Shown: positions 43,262 to 51,870, counted from the stretch's first letter. The stretch: 64,000 bases of DNA from Spirosoma rhododendri (GCF_012849055.1 NZ_CP051677.1:5347001-5411000), one strand, 5' to 3'. Notes: a model not told the origin generated them from the sequence alone. Made by a program: numbers and translations.

Positions 43262-43352
43262 GTTGTAAAGTTATTGGGTTCTAAAGTTGTAGAGTTGGCT
43301 GACGCAAACGCTTTACAACGTTAAAACTATACGACTTTATAACTCGACAACC
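43262..43352. repeat. Imperfect inverted repeat between rpsR and rplI
   Basis: Left half gttgtaaagttattgggttc, right half (other strand) gttgtcgagttataaag, with the shared ggctgacg core of the 42504 repeat. Arms pair imperfectly over about 40 bases. It may lower read-through from rpsR to rplI or hold an rplI promoter. Confidence 0.55.
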
Positions 43353-43363
43353 ACTTTCTTAAA

Positions 43364-43807
43364 ATGGACATCATTCTCAAAACCGATATCGCCGGTCTGG
43401 GCTATAAGAACGACACCGTTACGGTGAAGCCCGGTTACGGCCGCAATTATCTTATCCCGCAGGGATACGCCATGATGGCAACCGATTCGAACAAAAAGAT
43501 CGTTGCTGAAAACATCCGTCAGGCGGCTCACAAAGCGGAGAAAATCAAGAACGACGCGCAGGCGATGGCCGATAACCTCGGCGATCTGACGCTGACGATC
43601 CCAGCTAAAGCGGGTGACAGCGGTAAGATCTTCGGCCGCGTAACTAACACGCAGGTAGCCGACGCACTACGCGAAAAAGGCTTCGACATCGACCGGAAGA
43701 AAATTACGATCGACGATATCAAGAACCTGGGTACCTACGAGGCATCGCTTGACCTGCATAAGGACGTGAAGCACAAGGTAAAAATCGACGTCGTTTCGGC
43801 TGAATAA
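43364..43807 (+). CDS. rplI: 50S ribosomal protein L9
   Basis: Ribosomal protein of 147 residues with the L9 N-terminal domain MDIILKTDIAGLGYKNDTV, KPGYGRNYLIPQGYA, the connecting helix (AENIRQAAHKAEKIKNDAQ) and C-terminal domain with TIPAKAGDSGKIFGRVT. Usual place in the S6-S18-L9 cluster. Closed by a terminator at 43830. Confidence 0.97.
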   Translation: MDIILKTDIAGLGYKNDTVTVKPGYGRNYLIPQGYAMMATDSNKKIVAENIRQAAHKAEKIKNDAQAMADNLGDLTLTIPAKAGDSGKIFGRVTNTQVADALREKGFDIDRKKITIDDIKNLGTYEASLDLHKDVKHKVKIDVVSAE

Positions 43808-43829
43808 GCACAACGAATCACCCCTATTG

Positions 43830-43870
43830 AACCGACCGGTTTGCTTATGGCAGGCCGGTCGGTTTTTTTG
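43830..43870 (+). terminator. Terminator after rplI
   Basis: Arms aaccgaccgg / ccggtcggtt, then seven T. A TATATTTG promoter-like element for the next gene begins directly after the T run at 43871. Confidence 0.88.
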
Positions 43871-43900
43871 TATATTTGAGTAAAAACACACCATACCGTA

Positions 43901-44560
43901 ATGGTAAACCTGGAGCAATTGATGGAGATTCCCAACCTGCCGCAACTCATCGAGCAGGCGCAACGGGCATTACGGGAGGAATCACGAAAGCGGAATGAGT
44001 TCTATGCGTGGCTCAAGGAGGATGTAAAAGCCGAGTTTATCAACGGCCACGTCGTCATGCAGTCGCCGGTCAAGGAGCGGCACTGGACAGCGGTTGGTAA
44101 TATCCACAGCCTGTTACGCGCTTACGTCATCAAAAACAAACTGGGGCGGGTTGCGTCGGAGAAGGCGTTGATTACATTGAAGCGAAACGACTACGAACCA
44201 GACGTTTGCTTCTGGAAGCAGGAAAAAGCCGCGCAGTTTACGGCCGAACAGATGAAATTCCCGGCTCCGGATCTGGTGGTCGAGGTACTGTCGAAGGGTA
44301 CAGCCCGCACGGATCGCGGTATCAAATTCACTGACTACGCAGCAAACGGAATCGCAGAATACTGGATCGTCAACCCCGGTAAGCGGTTCGTGGAACAATA
44401 CACACTCGACGCTCAAACCGGCGAATATGCCCTCGTCGGAACAGTTATCGGTTCAGATGAATTAACCGCGCAGCAGGTAGCCGGTTTCCGTGTTCCCGTC
44501 TTGTCACTGTTCGACGAGGCTGCCAATATGCAGGCATTGTCAACCATTCTTTCCAATTAA
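43901..44560 (+). CDS. Uma2-family (DUF820) putative restriction-like nuclease
   Basis: Protein of 219 residues of the Uma2/DUF820 family, PD-(D/E)XK fold. The core has AEFINGHVVMQSPVKERH, YEPDVCFW (Asp), PDLVVEVLSKGTARTDRGIKFTDY (E-x-L-S, then K) and EYWIVNP. These residues would bind the metal. An N-terminal helical extension (LEQLMEIPNLPQLIEQ, about 40 residues) is present. Family role unknown; it is very common in multicellular or filamentous bacteria. Has its own -7-like element TATATTTG at 43871. Confidence 0.88.
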   Translation: MVNLEQLMEIPNLPQLIEQAQRALREESRKRNEFYAWLKEDVKAEFINGHVVMQSPVKERHWTAVGNIHSLLRAYVIKNKLGRVASEKALITLKRNDYEPDVCFWKQEKAAQFTAEQMKFPAPDLVVEVLSKGTARTDRGIKFTDYAANGIAEYWIVNPGKRFVEQYTLDAQTGEYALVGTVIGSDELTAQQVAGFRVPVLSLFDEAANMQALSTILSN

Positions 44561-44592
44561 TAATCAGCTAATTAAACGACATAAAACTCTCT

Positions 44593-44621
44593 AAAAGCGG
44601 ACCTAACCGGACCGCTTTTTT
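44593..44621 (+). terminator. Terminator after the Uma2 gene
   Basis: Arms aaaagcgg / ccgctttt with an 11-base loop (ggacc/ggacc inner sequence) and a T tract. Confidence 0.75.
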
Positions 44622-44632
44622 GTTGAATTAGT

Positions 44633-45655
44633 ATGCAGTTTCACACCGAACTTACACCCGATTCATTGCCTTGCCAGCTTGATCTGAACAGCCGGATTGT
44701 TACGCTCGGCTCCTGCTTTGCCGATGTAATGGGTCAGCGATTACTCGACGCTAAACTGATGGTGTTGAACAACCCGTTTGGTACAATCTTCAACCCGGTA
44801 TCGATCAGCAAGCTGGTTACGATGGCCCTGAGCGGTACGGCACCTGCTGAGAGCGGCTATCTGGAACGCGACGGGATCTGGTTTCACTATGATTTTCACT
44901 CGTCGCTCTGGGCGCACAGCCGTGATGAGCTGGAAACGAAGCTTGTACGGACACTGCAACAGACCGGAGATGCGCTCCGTAGGGCCGATTGCCTGTTGCT
45001 TACACTGGGGTCGGCGGTGGTGTATCGGCACAAGGCAACGGGCGAGGTAGTAGCCAATTGTCACAAGATGCCGGGGCAGTTATTCGAGAAATACCTGTAC
45101 CAGATCGACCACCTGCGCGACTCGCTGACTACGCTGGTCAGACTATTGAGCCGGGCAAACCCGGCGCTGCGAATTGTGGTGACGGTTAGCCCAGTGCGGC
45201 ACACGCGCGACACGCTGCCGCTCAATCAGGTTAGTAAGTCGATGCTGCGGGTGCTGGCTCATGAACTGACTAGCTGGCGAGACACCGTCCATTACTTTCC
45301 CGCCTACGAACTGATGATGGACGACCTGCGGGACTACCGTTTCTACGACGCCGATCTGATTCACCCTAATGCGCAGGCGCATGACTATATTTTTGGAAAG
45401 TTTGCGGAGAGCGCCTTTACTCCCGAACTTCGTGCGTTCGTCGCCGAGTGGCAACGTGTCCGGCAGGCACTCGACCATCGGCCACTGCATGGCGGCACAA
45501 CCACCGCCGACCGGCAATTCCTGACTCAGCTGGTAGCCCGACTGGAAAAACTGGCTGAGCGCGTCGATACGTCGGCGGAACTGAGTGACGTACGCAGCCG
45601 TTTGCTGCGTATACAGGCAGGTTATCAAAACGAATTGAACACGCTGACTACCTGA
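44633..45655 (+). CDS. GSCFA-domain protein
   Basis: Protein of 340 residues of the GSCFA family (SGNH-hydrolase-like fold). The naming motif is seen as VTLGSCFADVMGQRL near residue 25, followed by NPFGTIFNPVSI; later TLGSAVVYRHKATGEVVANCHKMPG and IVVTVSPVRHTRD, and the Asp/His pair in DADLIHPNAQAHDYI. The family is probably an esterase or lipase acting on wall or lipid substrates, but no reaction is proven. No signal peptide. Upstream of mrp on the same strand with a 30-base gap. Confidence 0.9.
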   Translation: MQFHTELTPDSLPCQLDLNSRIVTLGSCFADVMGQRLLDAKLMVLNNPFGTIFNPVSISKLVTMALSGTAPAESGYLERDGIWFHYDFHSSLWAHSRDELETKLVRTLQQTGDALRRADCLLLTLGSAVVYRHKATGEVVANCHKMPGQLFEKYLYQIDHLRDSLTTLVRLLSRANPALRIVVTVSPVRHTRDTLPLNQVSKSMLRVLAHELTSWRDTVHYFPAYELMMDDLRDYRFYDADLIHPNAQAHDYIFGKFAESAFTPELRAFVAEWQRVRQALDHRPLHGGTTTADRQFLTQLVARLEKLAERVDTSAELSDVRSRLLRIQAGYQNELNTLTT

Positions 45656-45685
45656 TGCGTAAGCAGCCCTGCTTTTTCTATTGTT

Positions 45686-46789
45686 ATGTCTGATTATCGT
45701 TTACACAAAGACGCTGTTTTGCAGGCGTTGAGCACCGTCGAAGAGCCCGACCTGAAGCGCGACATTGTTTCGCTCAACATGGTGCGCGACGTTACGCTGG
45801 GTATCGACTCCGTGCGGTTTACTGTTGTACTGACTACCCCCGCCTGCCCGTTGCAGGAGGTGATTCGAAAGCGCTGCGAAGACGCCATCCATACGCATAT
45901 CGGCCCGCAGATTACGGTGCAGGTCGACATGACGTCGGATGTAACGTCGACCCGTGTCAATGCGCCTACGCTGCCCGGTGTCAAGAATATTATCGCCGTG
46001 GCATCGGGAAAAGGGGGCGTGGGCAAGTCGACGGTTACGGCGAACTTGGCCGTGGCACTGCATAAGTCTGGCGCTAAAGTTGGCATCATCGACGCTGATA
46101 TTTACGGCCCTTCAATGCCGACGATGTTCGGGGCGGAAGACATCCGGCCGCGCATTTTCCAGGTCGACGGGCAGAACCGGATGGAGCCGATTCAGCAGTT
46201 CGGCATCAAAATTATGTCGATGGGTTTTCTGGTTGATCCGGGTCAGGCAATTATCTGGCGGGGTACGATGGCGGGGCGGGCTCTGCAACAGTTCTTTTCC
46301 GACGCCGACTGGGGTGAACTCGATTATCTGTTGATCGACCTGCCACCGGGCACGGGCGACATTCACCTGACGCTGGTGCAGACGGTGCCGGTTACGGGTG
46401 CCATCATCGTGACAACTCCGCAGAAGGTGGCGCTGGCCGACGCCGTCAAAGGGCTGGCTATGTTTAAGCAACCGCAGATCAACGTGCCGGTGCTGGGTGT
46501 GGTGGAAAACATGTCGTACTTCACTCCCGCCGAACTGCCCGATCATCAGTATTTTATTTTCGGGAAAGGCGGTGGTCAGCAACTGGCCGATCAGTTTGGC
46601 GTACCGATGCTGGGGCAGATTCCGCTTGTGCAGAGCATCCGCGAAGCTGGCGACGATGGCCGGCCGGCATTCAGTGCCAGCGAACCAATCGTTGGCGAAG
46701 CGTTTCAGTCGGCCGCGCAGGCGCTGGCGCAGCAGGTCGCCATTCGCAACAGTGCTGTTGAACAGACAAAACGTGTAGTGGTTGCGTAA
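45686..46789 (+). CDS. mrp: Mrp/NBP35-family iron-sulfur carrier ATPase
   Basis: P-loop ATPase of 367 residues. An N-terminal MIP18 (DUF59) domain covers residues 1-90 (LSTVEEPDLKRDIVSLNMV), then the ParA-like domain with ASGKGGVGKSTVTANLAV, DADIYGPSMP, and LLIDLPPGTGDIHLTL. Ferries Fe-S clusters to apoproteins in the cytosol. The usual C-terminal CxxC is not evident: VVENMSYFTPAELPDHQY lacks the two cysteines found in E. coli ApbC, as in some Bacteroidota members. It is followed by an Nfu-type scaffold. Confidence 0.93.
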   Translation: MSDYRLHKDAVLQALSTVEEPDLKRDIVSLNMVRDVTLGIDSVRFTVVLTTPACPLQEVIRKRCEDAIHTHIGPQITVQVDMTSDVTSTRVNAPTLPGVKNIIAVASGKGGVGKSTVTANLAVALHKSGAKVGIIDADIYGPSMPTMFGAEDIRPRIFQVDGQNRMEPIQQFGIKIMSMGFLVDPGQAIIWRGTMAGRALQQFFSDADWGELDYLLIDLPPGTGDIHLTLVQTVPVTGAIIVTTPQKVALADAVKGLAMFKQPQINVPVLGVVENMSYFTPAELPDHQYFIFGKGGGQQLADQFGVPMLGQIPLVQSIREAGDDGRPAFSASEPIVGEAFQSAAQALAQQVAIRNSAVEQTKRVVVA

Positions 46790-46831
46790 GTAGCCGCTGA
46801 ATGATAAATTTACGGTAAATCACAGGACACA

Positions 46832-47098
46832 ATGGAGACTGTAGTCAATCAAGACGAACTGATTACGAAAATAGATCGCGCCCTCGACAGCATGCGGCCT
46901 TACCTGGCAGCAGACGGCGGGAACGTGAAGGTTTTAGAAGTAACCAACGATGGCACCGTACGGCTGGAACTCATGGGTTCATGCGGCTCCTGCCCCATGT
47001 CGGCTATGACGTTCAAAGGCGGGCTGGAAGAAGCTATTCTGAAGGCTGTACCCGAAATCACGAGAGTAGAAGCTGTCAACATCACACCCGCGTTTTAA
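46832..47098 (+). CDS. NifU C-terminal-domain (Nfu) iron-sulfur protein
   Basis: Short protein of 88 residues that is nearly all Nfu domain: ALDSMRPYLAADGGNVKVLEV, then MGSCGSCPMSAMTFKGGLEEAI with the CxxC that binds a 4Fe-4S cluster in a dimer. Likely transfers clusters made by SUF. It sits 42 bases after mrp, so the two probably form an Fe-S maturation unit. Confidence 0.95.
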   Translation: METVVNQDELITKIDRALDSMRPYLAADGGNVKVLEVTNDGTVRLELMGSCGSCPMSAMTFKGGLEEAILKAVPEITRVEAVNITPAF

Positions 47099-47109
47099 CG
47101 GCTCATCCC

Positions 47110-47328
47110 ATGACCGCGAAGGAACTAATCAACATAGACCCTGAGGTGATGGGTGGTACGCCCGTCTTTCGCGGTACGCGCGTACCGGTGCAGTCGCTTA
47201 TCGATCATATCGAAGGAAACATACCCATCGAAGAATTCCTCGATGACTTCCCATCAGTTTCAAGGGATCAAGCTGTTTCGCTGCTTGAGGTAGCCCTTGC
47301 TTCTATCGTGAATGAAGCGAAGGGATGA
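47110..47328 (+). CDS. DUF433-family antitoxin-like protein
   Basis: Seventy-two residues: INIDPEVMGGTPVFRGTRVPV, then FLDDFPSVSRDQAVSLLEVA. This is DUF433, a small helix-turn-helix protein paired with DUF5615 PIN-like proteins in many genomes. The stop overlaps the start of the next gene by four bases (ATGA). Likely antitoxin or DNA-binding regulator of the pair. Start at ATG 47110; the long upstream frame is out of the family pattern. Confidence 0.88.
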   Translation: MTAKELINIDPEVMGGTPVFRGTRVPVQSLIDHIEGNIPIEEFLDDFPSVSRDQAVSLLEVALASIVNEAKG

Positions 47329-47663
47329 AGATTCTATTGGATGAAAATGTACCGAAAAAGCTTCGTTTTCGATTAAAATCCAGACTTGGTGTGACTGAGG
47401 TTCAGACTGTTCGTGATATGGGCTGGACCGGACGAAAAAACGGGGAACTGCTTGGCTTATTAACGCTTAATGGTTTCAACCTACTGATTACCATTGATAA
47501 AAGTCTATACAAACAGCAGAATCTAGATAATTTTTCGGTGACTGTCGTGGTGCTTAACGTCAAGACGACTAGATACGAAGATATCCAACCTATTTTTAAC
47601 CAGCTTTTCGATACCATTCTCTCCCCTCCGCCGGGCAAAGTGGTTATACTGACACCGCAATAA
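47325..47663 (+). CDS. DUF5615 PIN-like protein (putative toxin)
   Basis: Protein of 112 residues starting MKILLDENVPKKLRFRLK, with the first acidic pair (DEN) of the PIN-like active site, then GWTGRKNGELLGL and FNLLITIDKSLYKQQNL holding the next Asp. Together with DUF433 upstream it fits the DUF433-DUF5615 pair, thought to act like VapBC RNase toxin-antitoxin modules, not proven. Closed by a terminator at 47662. Confidence 0.87.
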   Translation: MKILLDENVPKKLRFRLKSRLGVTEVQTVRDMGWTGRKNGELLGLLTLNGFNLLITIDKSLYKQQNLDNFSVTVVVLNVKTTRYEDIQPIFNQLFDTILSPPPGKVVILTPQ

Positions 47664-47697
47664 AAAGCCGTCTGCTCGTTTCAGACGGCTTTTTTTG
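47662..47697 (+). terminator. Terminator after the DUF5615 gene
   Basis: Arms aaaaagccgtctg / cagacggctttttt with a 7-base loop and T run. Starts within the gene's stop region. Confidence 0.9.
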
Positions 47698-47731
47698 TTT
47701 CTTTGCGCTGGTACAACTGACTGTTTACTCT

Positions 47732-49387
47732 GTGAAAATTGGTATCTTCTTCGGTGGCCCGGCGCGTGAGCGGGAAGTTTCGTACGCAGGTGGCCGCACC
47801 GCCCTGGCAAATCTTGATAAGGGCCTGTTTGAACCTGTCCTCGTGTTTGTCGACGGGCGGGGCCGATTCCGGCTTGTAGAGCCCGACTTTCTGCTGGGCA
47901 ACTCCCTGCGCGATGTGCTGCCGCAGGATGAAACCGGCTTCTCGGTCTACGACGAATCGCGGCCGGTCGATCGCGTCGACGCAGCAATGCCCGAACTTCG
48001 CCCCGAACAGTTTCGTGAGCACTTCGACATGGTCTTTCTGGCGATGCACGGCCCTGACTGCGAAGATGGAGCCATTCAGGGGTTGCTGGAGTGGTACAAG
48101 ATGCCCTACACGGGTCCGGGACTGGCGGGTTCGGCGGTCGGAATCAACAAGATTTTACAAAACGAGCTGATCGCGCTGGCGAATGGCCAACAGAAAAAGA
48201 CGGCGACGATCAACCGCGACGCTTACGAACAGACCGACAAAGCGCAGTTTTTTCAATCGCTAACGGCGCATCTGGGTCTGCCAATCGTGATAAAAGCACC
48301 CCATCAGGGCTCAAGTATCGGCGTTTCTATCGTGCGCGAAAACGACCTGGCGCAGTTCTGTCGGGCCGTTGAGCAATGCTTTTTTACGACAACTATTCAG
48401 CCCGATGGCTGGTCGAAACTCGGTGAGTGGTCGAGTCTATCGGCGGCCGAAAAAGAATCGCTGGCGCAGCAGATGACGAGTCTGGATGCGGGTATCAGCT
48501 TTCCAATTGTCATCGAGCAGACGGGCGATCACATCAGCCACCCGGCAGAATTTGCACAGATCCTTGATCAGCTACTTACCGACGGCCTGCCCACGATTAC
48601 TCTGTCGGCCGTTAATGCAGAGGACGAAGTACTGTTTGAAGAGTTTATTAGCGGTCAGGAGTTTTCGTGTGGCGTCATTCAGGACGACGATCAGGTAGCG
48701 ATCGCGCTGCCCCCAACGGAAATCTACAACGTGACGAGCTTCGACTTCGAGTCGAAATACAAACTCAGCACGACAAAAAAGCGGATCCCGGTCGAAACCA
48801 GTCTGGAGAATAATCGCAAGATTCAGCTGGCCGTATCGGATGTATTTACGCGGCTGGGCATCAACGTATATGCCCGCATCGACGGTTTTCTAACCCCCGC
48901 TGGCGATGTGCTGCTCCACGACCCCAATACGATTCCGGGTATGTCGCCGTCGTCGCTGATTTTCAAGCAGATGGCTGAAATCGGACTCAACCTGACCGAC
49001 GCCCTTACTTACCTGATACGGCAATCGCTGCGGGAACGCATTCGTACGGGAAAAGACACCGCCCACCTGAAGCGGATGCTGGCCGACCTCGATCAGCGGC
49101 TGGCCGACCGGAAGCAAACACCCCTACCCGATCAGTCGGTGGTATTTGGGCCGACAGATGACCAATGGGTAGCGGCCAAGCAGCAATACAACGAACTGGC
49201 AGCTTCGGGTACGGCCCGGCCGCAACTGGTTTATCAGAAAAGTCAGACAGAGTCAGTCAACGTGCCGGTGTATCTGCTGTTTCGCGACACGATCGCCGAA
49301 CTGGAAGCTGGCCTGACGCAGCCCCGCCATCCGCTGCTGATTGAAACCGCCGAGCTAACGGCGCACATTACCGAGCGGTACGTGTAA
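47732..49387 (+). CDS. ddl: Long-form D-alanine--D-alanine ligase
   Basis: ATP-grasp enzyme of 551 residues that would join two D-Ala for peptidoglycan. Family marks: FFGGPAREREVSYAGG, LAMHGPDCEDGAIQG, PYTGPGLAGSAVGINK, VIKAPHQGSSIGVSIV and the metal site in DPNTIPGMSPSS. Typical Ddl has 300-370 residues; this one has an insertion of about 50 residues near 220-270 and a C-terminal extension of about 120 residues. The start is a GTG at 47732; no ATG fits. The extension has no recognised domain. Intact, with no frame break. Confidence 0.85.
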   Translation: MKIGIFFGGPAREREVSYAGGRTALANLDKGLFEPVLVFVDGRGRFRLVEPDFLLGNSLRDVLPQDETGFSVYDESRPVDRVDAAMPELRPEQFREHFDMVFLAMHGPDCEDGAIQGLLEWYKMPYTGPGLAGSAVGINKILQNELIALANGQQKKTATINRDAYEQTDKAQFFQSLTAHLGLPIVIKAPHQGSSIGVSIVRENDLAQFCRAVEQCFFTTTIQPDGWSKLGEWSSLSAAEKESLAQQMTSLDAGISFPIVIEQTGDHISHPAEFAQILDQLLTDGLPTITLSAVNAEDEVLFEEFISGQEFSCGVIQDDDQVAIALPPTEIYNVTSFDFESKYKLSTTKKRIPVETSLENNRKIQLAVSDVFTRLGINVYARIDGFLTPAGDVLLHDPNTIPGMSPSSLIFKQMAEIGLNLTDALTYLIRQSLRERIRTGKDTAHLKRMLADLDQRLADRKQTPLPDQSVVFGPTDDQWVAAKQQYNELAASGTARPQLVYQKSQTESVNVPVYLLFRDTIAELEAGLTQPRHPLLIETAELTAHITERYV

Positions 49388-49395
49388 GGTTTTTC

Positions 49396-49450
49396 GACAG
49401 GATTACAGAATTTTGATAGCTGGGCATCGTCAAAATCCTGTAATCCTGTC
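49396..49450. repeat. Inverted repeat after ddl
   Basis: Arms 49396-49416 and 49430-49450 (21 bases, gacaggattacagaattttg against caaaatcctgtaatcctgtc, one mismatch) around a 13-base loop. The gacaggattacag.attt motif is a known kind of spread intergenic repeat. It may also act as a terminator for ddl, but has no T-tract. Confidence 0.8.
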
Positions 49451-49477
49451 CATAAAATCTCATTCCGGCCGACGGGC

Positions 49478-49507
49478 TTGGTTGGCGCACAGAGAAGTGT
49501 AATTTTG
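49478..49507 (+). promoter_or_regulatory. Consensus promoter of the DUF4160-DUF2442 pair
   Basis: TTG at 49478-49480, a 19-base spacer, and TAATTTTG at 49500-49507: an exact match to the Bacteroidota -33/-7 consensus, 33 bases before the ATG at 49541. Confidence 0.7.
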
Positions 49508-49540
49508 GCTCGCTAACTTATAGCTTCATCCCACCCATTT

Positions 49541-49774
49541 ATGCCTGAAATTTTCCGAGTTTTCGGTTTTCGGTTTCTCTTCTACAGTAACGATCACTTA
49601 CCTATTCATGTCCATGTTCGAAACAGTGACGGCGAAGCGCGGTTCTCTGTTAACCCAGTACAGCTCATTGACAACAGGGGAATGAAACCAAAAGATTTGA
49701 AAATTGCAGAGGGCTTAATCGAAGAGAATGAAGACATCATTGCCCAACGGTGGAAAGAATTCTTTCATCAATAA
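49541..49774 (+). CDS. DUF4160-family protein
   Basis: Seventy-seven residues: MPEIFRVFGFRFLFYSNDHLPIHVHVR, the DUF4160 opening with the H-x-P-x-H-x-H-V motif, then a helix ending ERWKEFFH-like (AQRWKEFFHQ). The family is usually encoded just before DUF2442 and the pair behaves like a toxin-antitoxin or phage-linked module in gene-neighbourhood studies; activity is not proven. Metal binding by the histidines is possible. The DUF2442 gene starts ten bases later. Confidence 0.87.
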   Translation: MPEIFRVFGFRFLFYSNDHLPIHVHVRNSDGEARFSVNPVQLIDNRGMKPKDLKIAEGLIEENEDIIAQRWKEFFHQ

Positions 49775-49783
49775 ACAGGCCAT

Positions 49784-50023
49784 ATGAACACAGATCAATT
49801 CACCGCGCAACGGGTTTGGTTTGACGACGAACGTATATTCGTTGAATTAAACGATGGTCGAATTATTGGCAGTCCACTGGCGTGGTTTCCCCGTTTGCAA
49901 AAGGCAACCTCCGCTCAACGAAATCAATTCGAGTTTATGGCAGATGGCTATGGTATCCATTGGGAAGAACTCGACGAAGACCTGACAGCGGGCGGCTTTT
50001 TGACTTATTCACGCCCTTACTAA
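49784..50023 (+). CDS. DUF2442-family protein
   Basis: Seventy-nine residues: VWFDDERIFVELNDGRIIGSPLAWFPRL, then IHWEELDEDLTAGGFL, both classic for DUF2442, a small beta-rich protein predicted to bind DNA or its DUF4160 partner. Second gene of the unit. No terminator is evident before the phosphohexomutase gene, which follows after 55 bases. Confidence 0.87.
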   Translation: MNTDQFTAQRVWFDDERIFVELNDGRIIGSPLAWFPRLQKATSAQRNQFEFMADGYGIHWEELDEDLTAGGFLTYSRPY

Positions 50024-50078
50024 TACGTTGCTAACCTAGCTCAATCCAGTTTAACAATCATTCCAGTCTGTTTCATCT

Positions 50079-51851
50079 ATGACCACAACATTAGACCCGT
50101 CAACACAGGAGCGCGTTGACAAATGGCTCGACGGCAATTACGACGCTGATACAAAATCGGCTATCAAACAACTGGTCGACGCGGGCAACACGACCGAGCT
50201 AACCGATTCGTTCTACCGCGATCTCGAATTTGGCACCGGCGGTCTGCGGGGTGTGCTTGGCGTCGGGTCGAACCGGATGAATCGGTACACGGTGGGCGCG
50301 GCTACGCAGGGGCTGTGTAATTACATCAATCGGTGCGCCGACGCGGGCAACTTTCCCGGTCAGGACGACATCAGCGTGGCTATTGCGCACGACAGCCGCC
50401 GGATGAGCCCCGAATTTGCCCGGCTGGTCGCCGATATTTTTTCGGCCAACGGTATCAAGGTGTACCTGTTCAGTGCCCTGCGTCCTACGCCGGAACTGTC
50501 GTTTGCCATCCGGCAACTGGGCTGCCAGAGCGGTATCGTCGTGACGGCGTCGCACAACCCGCCGGAGTACAATGGCTATAAAGTGTACTGGGGCGATGGC
50601 GGTCAGGTGGTAGCTCCGCACGATAAGAACATCATTGCCGAGGTTAACAAAATCACGTCGATCGACAGCATCAAGTTCGAGGGTGTACCCGAGCGCATTC
50701 ACCTGATCGACGAAGAAATCGACGCGCCGTATATCGAGCGTATCAAGTCGAACGCGGTCAACCCTGACATTATCAAGCGGCAGGCCGATCTGAACATCGT
50801 TTACACGCCTATTCACGGTACCGGCATTACGCTGGTTCCCCGCGCCCTCGATGCACTGGGCTTCACCAATGTTCACATCGTTGAGCAACAGGCTACGCCA
50901 GACGGCAACTTCCCGACCGTAAAATCGCCCAACCCGGAAGAGCGGGCGGCTATGCAACTGGCACTCGACCTGGCCAACGAACTGAACGCCGACCTCGTCA
51001 TGGCAACCGACCCCGACGCCGATCGCGTGGGCGCGGGAGCACGGAATCACCACGGCGAGTTTGAGTTGCTGAACGGTAATCAGATGGCCAGCCTGATTAT
51101 CTACTACCTGCTCAATGCGTGGAAAGATGCCGGCAAGCTGACGGGCAAGGAGTTTATTGCCAAGACGATTGTTACGACCGACCTGATCGACGAGATGTGT
51201 AAGCGCTACAACGTTAGCTGCTACAACACGCTGACCGGTTTCAAGTACATCGCCGAGGTCATTCGCGAGCTGGAAGGCAAGGAGCAGTTTATCGCCGGTG
51301 GCGAAGAAAGCTACGGCTATCTGATCGGCGATTTCGTGCGCGACAAAGATGCCATTGCCTCCTGCGCCATGATTGCCGAACTGACCGCCTACGCCAAAGA
51401 CAAAGGACAAAGTCTGTTCGATATGCTGATGGCGATGTATCAGGAGAATGGTTTTTACTACGAAAGTCTGGTATCGCTGACGAAGAAAGGCAAAAGTGGA
51501 GCGGAGGAAATTCAGCAGATGATGGCCGATTTCCGCGCCAATCCGCCCAAAGAAATCGCTGGTTCGCCCGTTGTGCGGATCGACGACTATAAAGCCCTGT
51601 CGCGAACGGATGCCGCTGGAAACTCGACCGCGATCGAAGCGGGCAAGATGGGTATCGAATCGTCGAACGTGCTGCAATTCTTTACCGAAGACGGTACCAA
51701 AATCTCGGCCCGGCCATCGGGTACGGAGCCGAAGATTAAGTTCTACGTCAGTGTACGCGAGCCCCTCGCCAGCAAGGAAGCTTTCGACGAAACGTACGCG
51801 CAACTGAAAGCCAAAGTACAGCGTGTTACCGACGACCTGAAACTGTCGTAA
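50079..51851 (+). CDS. Phospho-sugar mutase (alpha-D-phosphohexomutase, PgcA type)
   Basis: Enzyme of 590 residues that moves phosphate between C1 and C6 of glucose or mannose. Active-site phospho-serine in TASHNPPEYNGYKVYW; metal site DPDADRVG; sugar loop GGEESYGYLIGD; phosphate loop ARPSGTEPKIKFYV. The N-terminal helix extension (residues 1-40) marks the phosphoglucomutase/phosphopentomutase-like branch. Cytoplasmic; makes precursors for glycogen and envelope sugars. The substrate cannot be fixed from sequence. Ends in a strong hairpin at 51871. Confidence 0.93.
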   Translation: MTTTLDPSTQERVDKWLDGNYDADTKSAIKQLVDAGNTTELTDSFYRDLEFGTGGLRGVLGVGSNRMNRYTVGAATQGLCNYINRCADAGNFPGQDDISVAIAHDSRRMSPEFARLVADIFSANGIKVYLFSALRPTPELSFAIRQLGCQSGIVVTASHNPPEYNGYKVYWGDGGQVVAPHDKNIIAEVNKITSIDSIKFEGVPERIHLIDEEIDAPYIERIKSNAVNPDIIKRQADLNIVYTPIHGTGITLVPRALDALGFTNVHIVEQQATPDGNFPTVKSPNPEERAAMQLALDLANELNADLVMATDPDADRVGAGARNHHGEFELLNGNQMASLIIYYLLNAWKDAGKLTGKEFIAKTIVTTDLIDEMCKRYNVSCYNTLTGFKYIAEVIRELEGKEQFIAGGEESYGYLIGDFVRDKDAIASCAMIAELTAYAKDKGQSLFDMLMAMYQENGFYYESLVSLTKKGKSGAEEIQQMMADFRANPPKEIAGSPVVRIDDYKALSRTDAAGNSTAIEAGKMGIESSNVLQFFTEDGTKISARPSGTEPKIKFYVSVREPLASKEAFDETYAQLKAKVQRVTDDLKLS

Positions 51852-51870
51852 CCCGTTAAAACCGATACGT

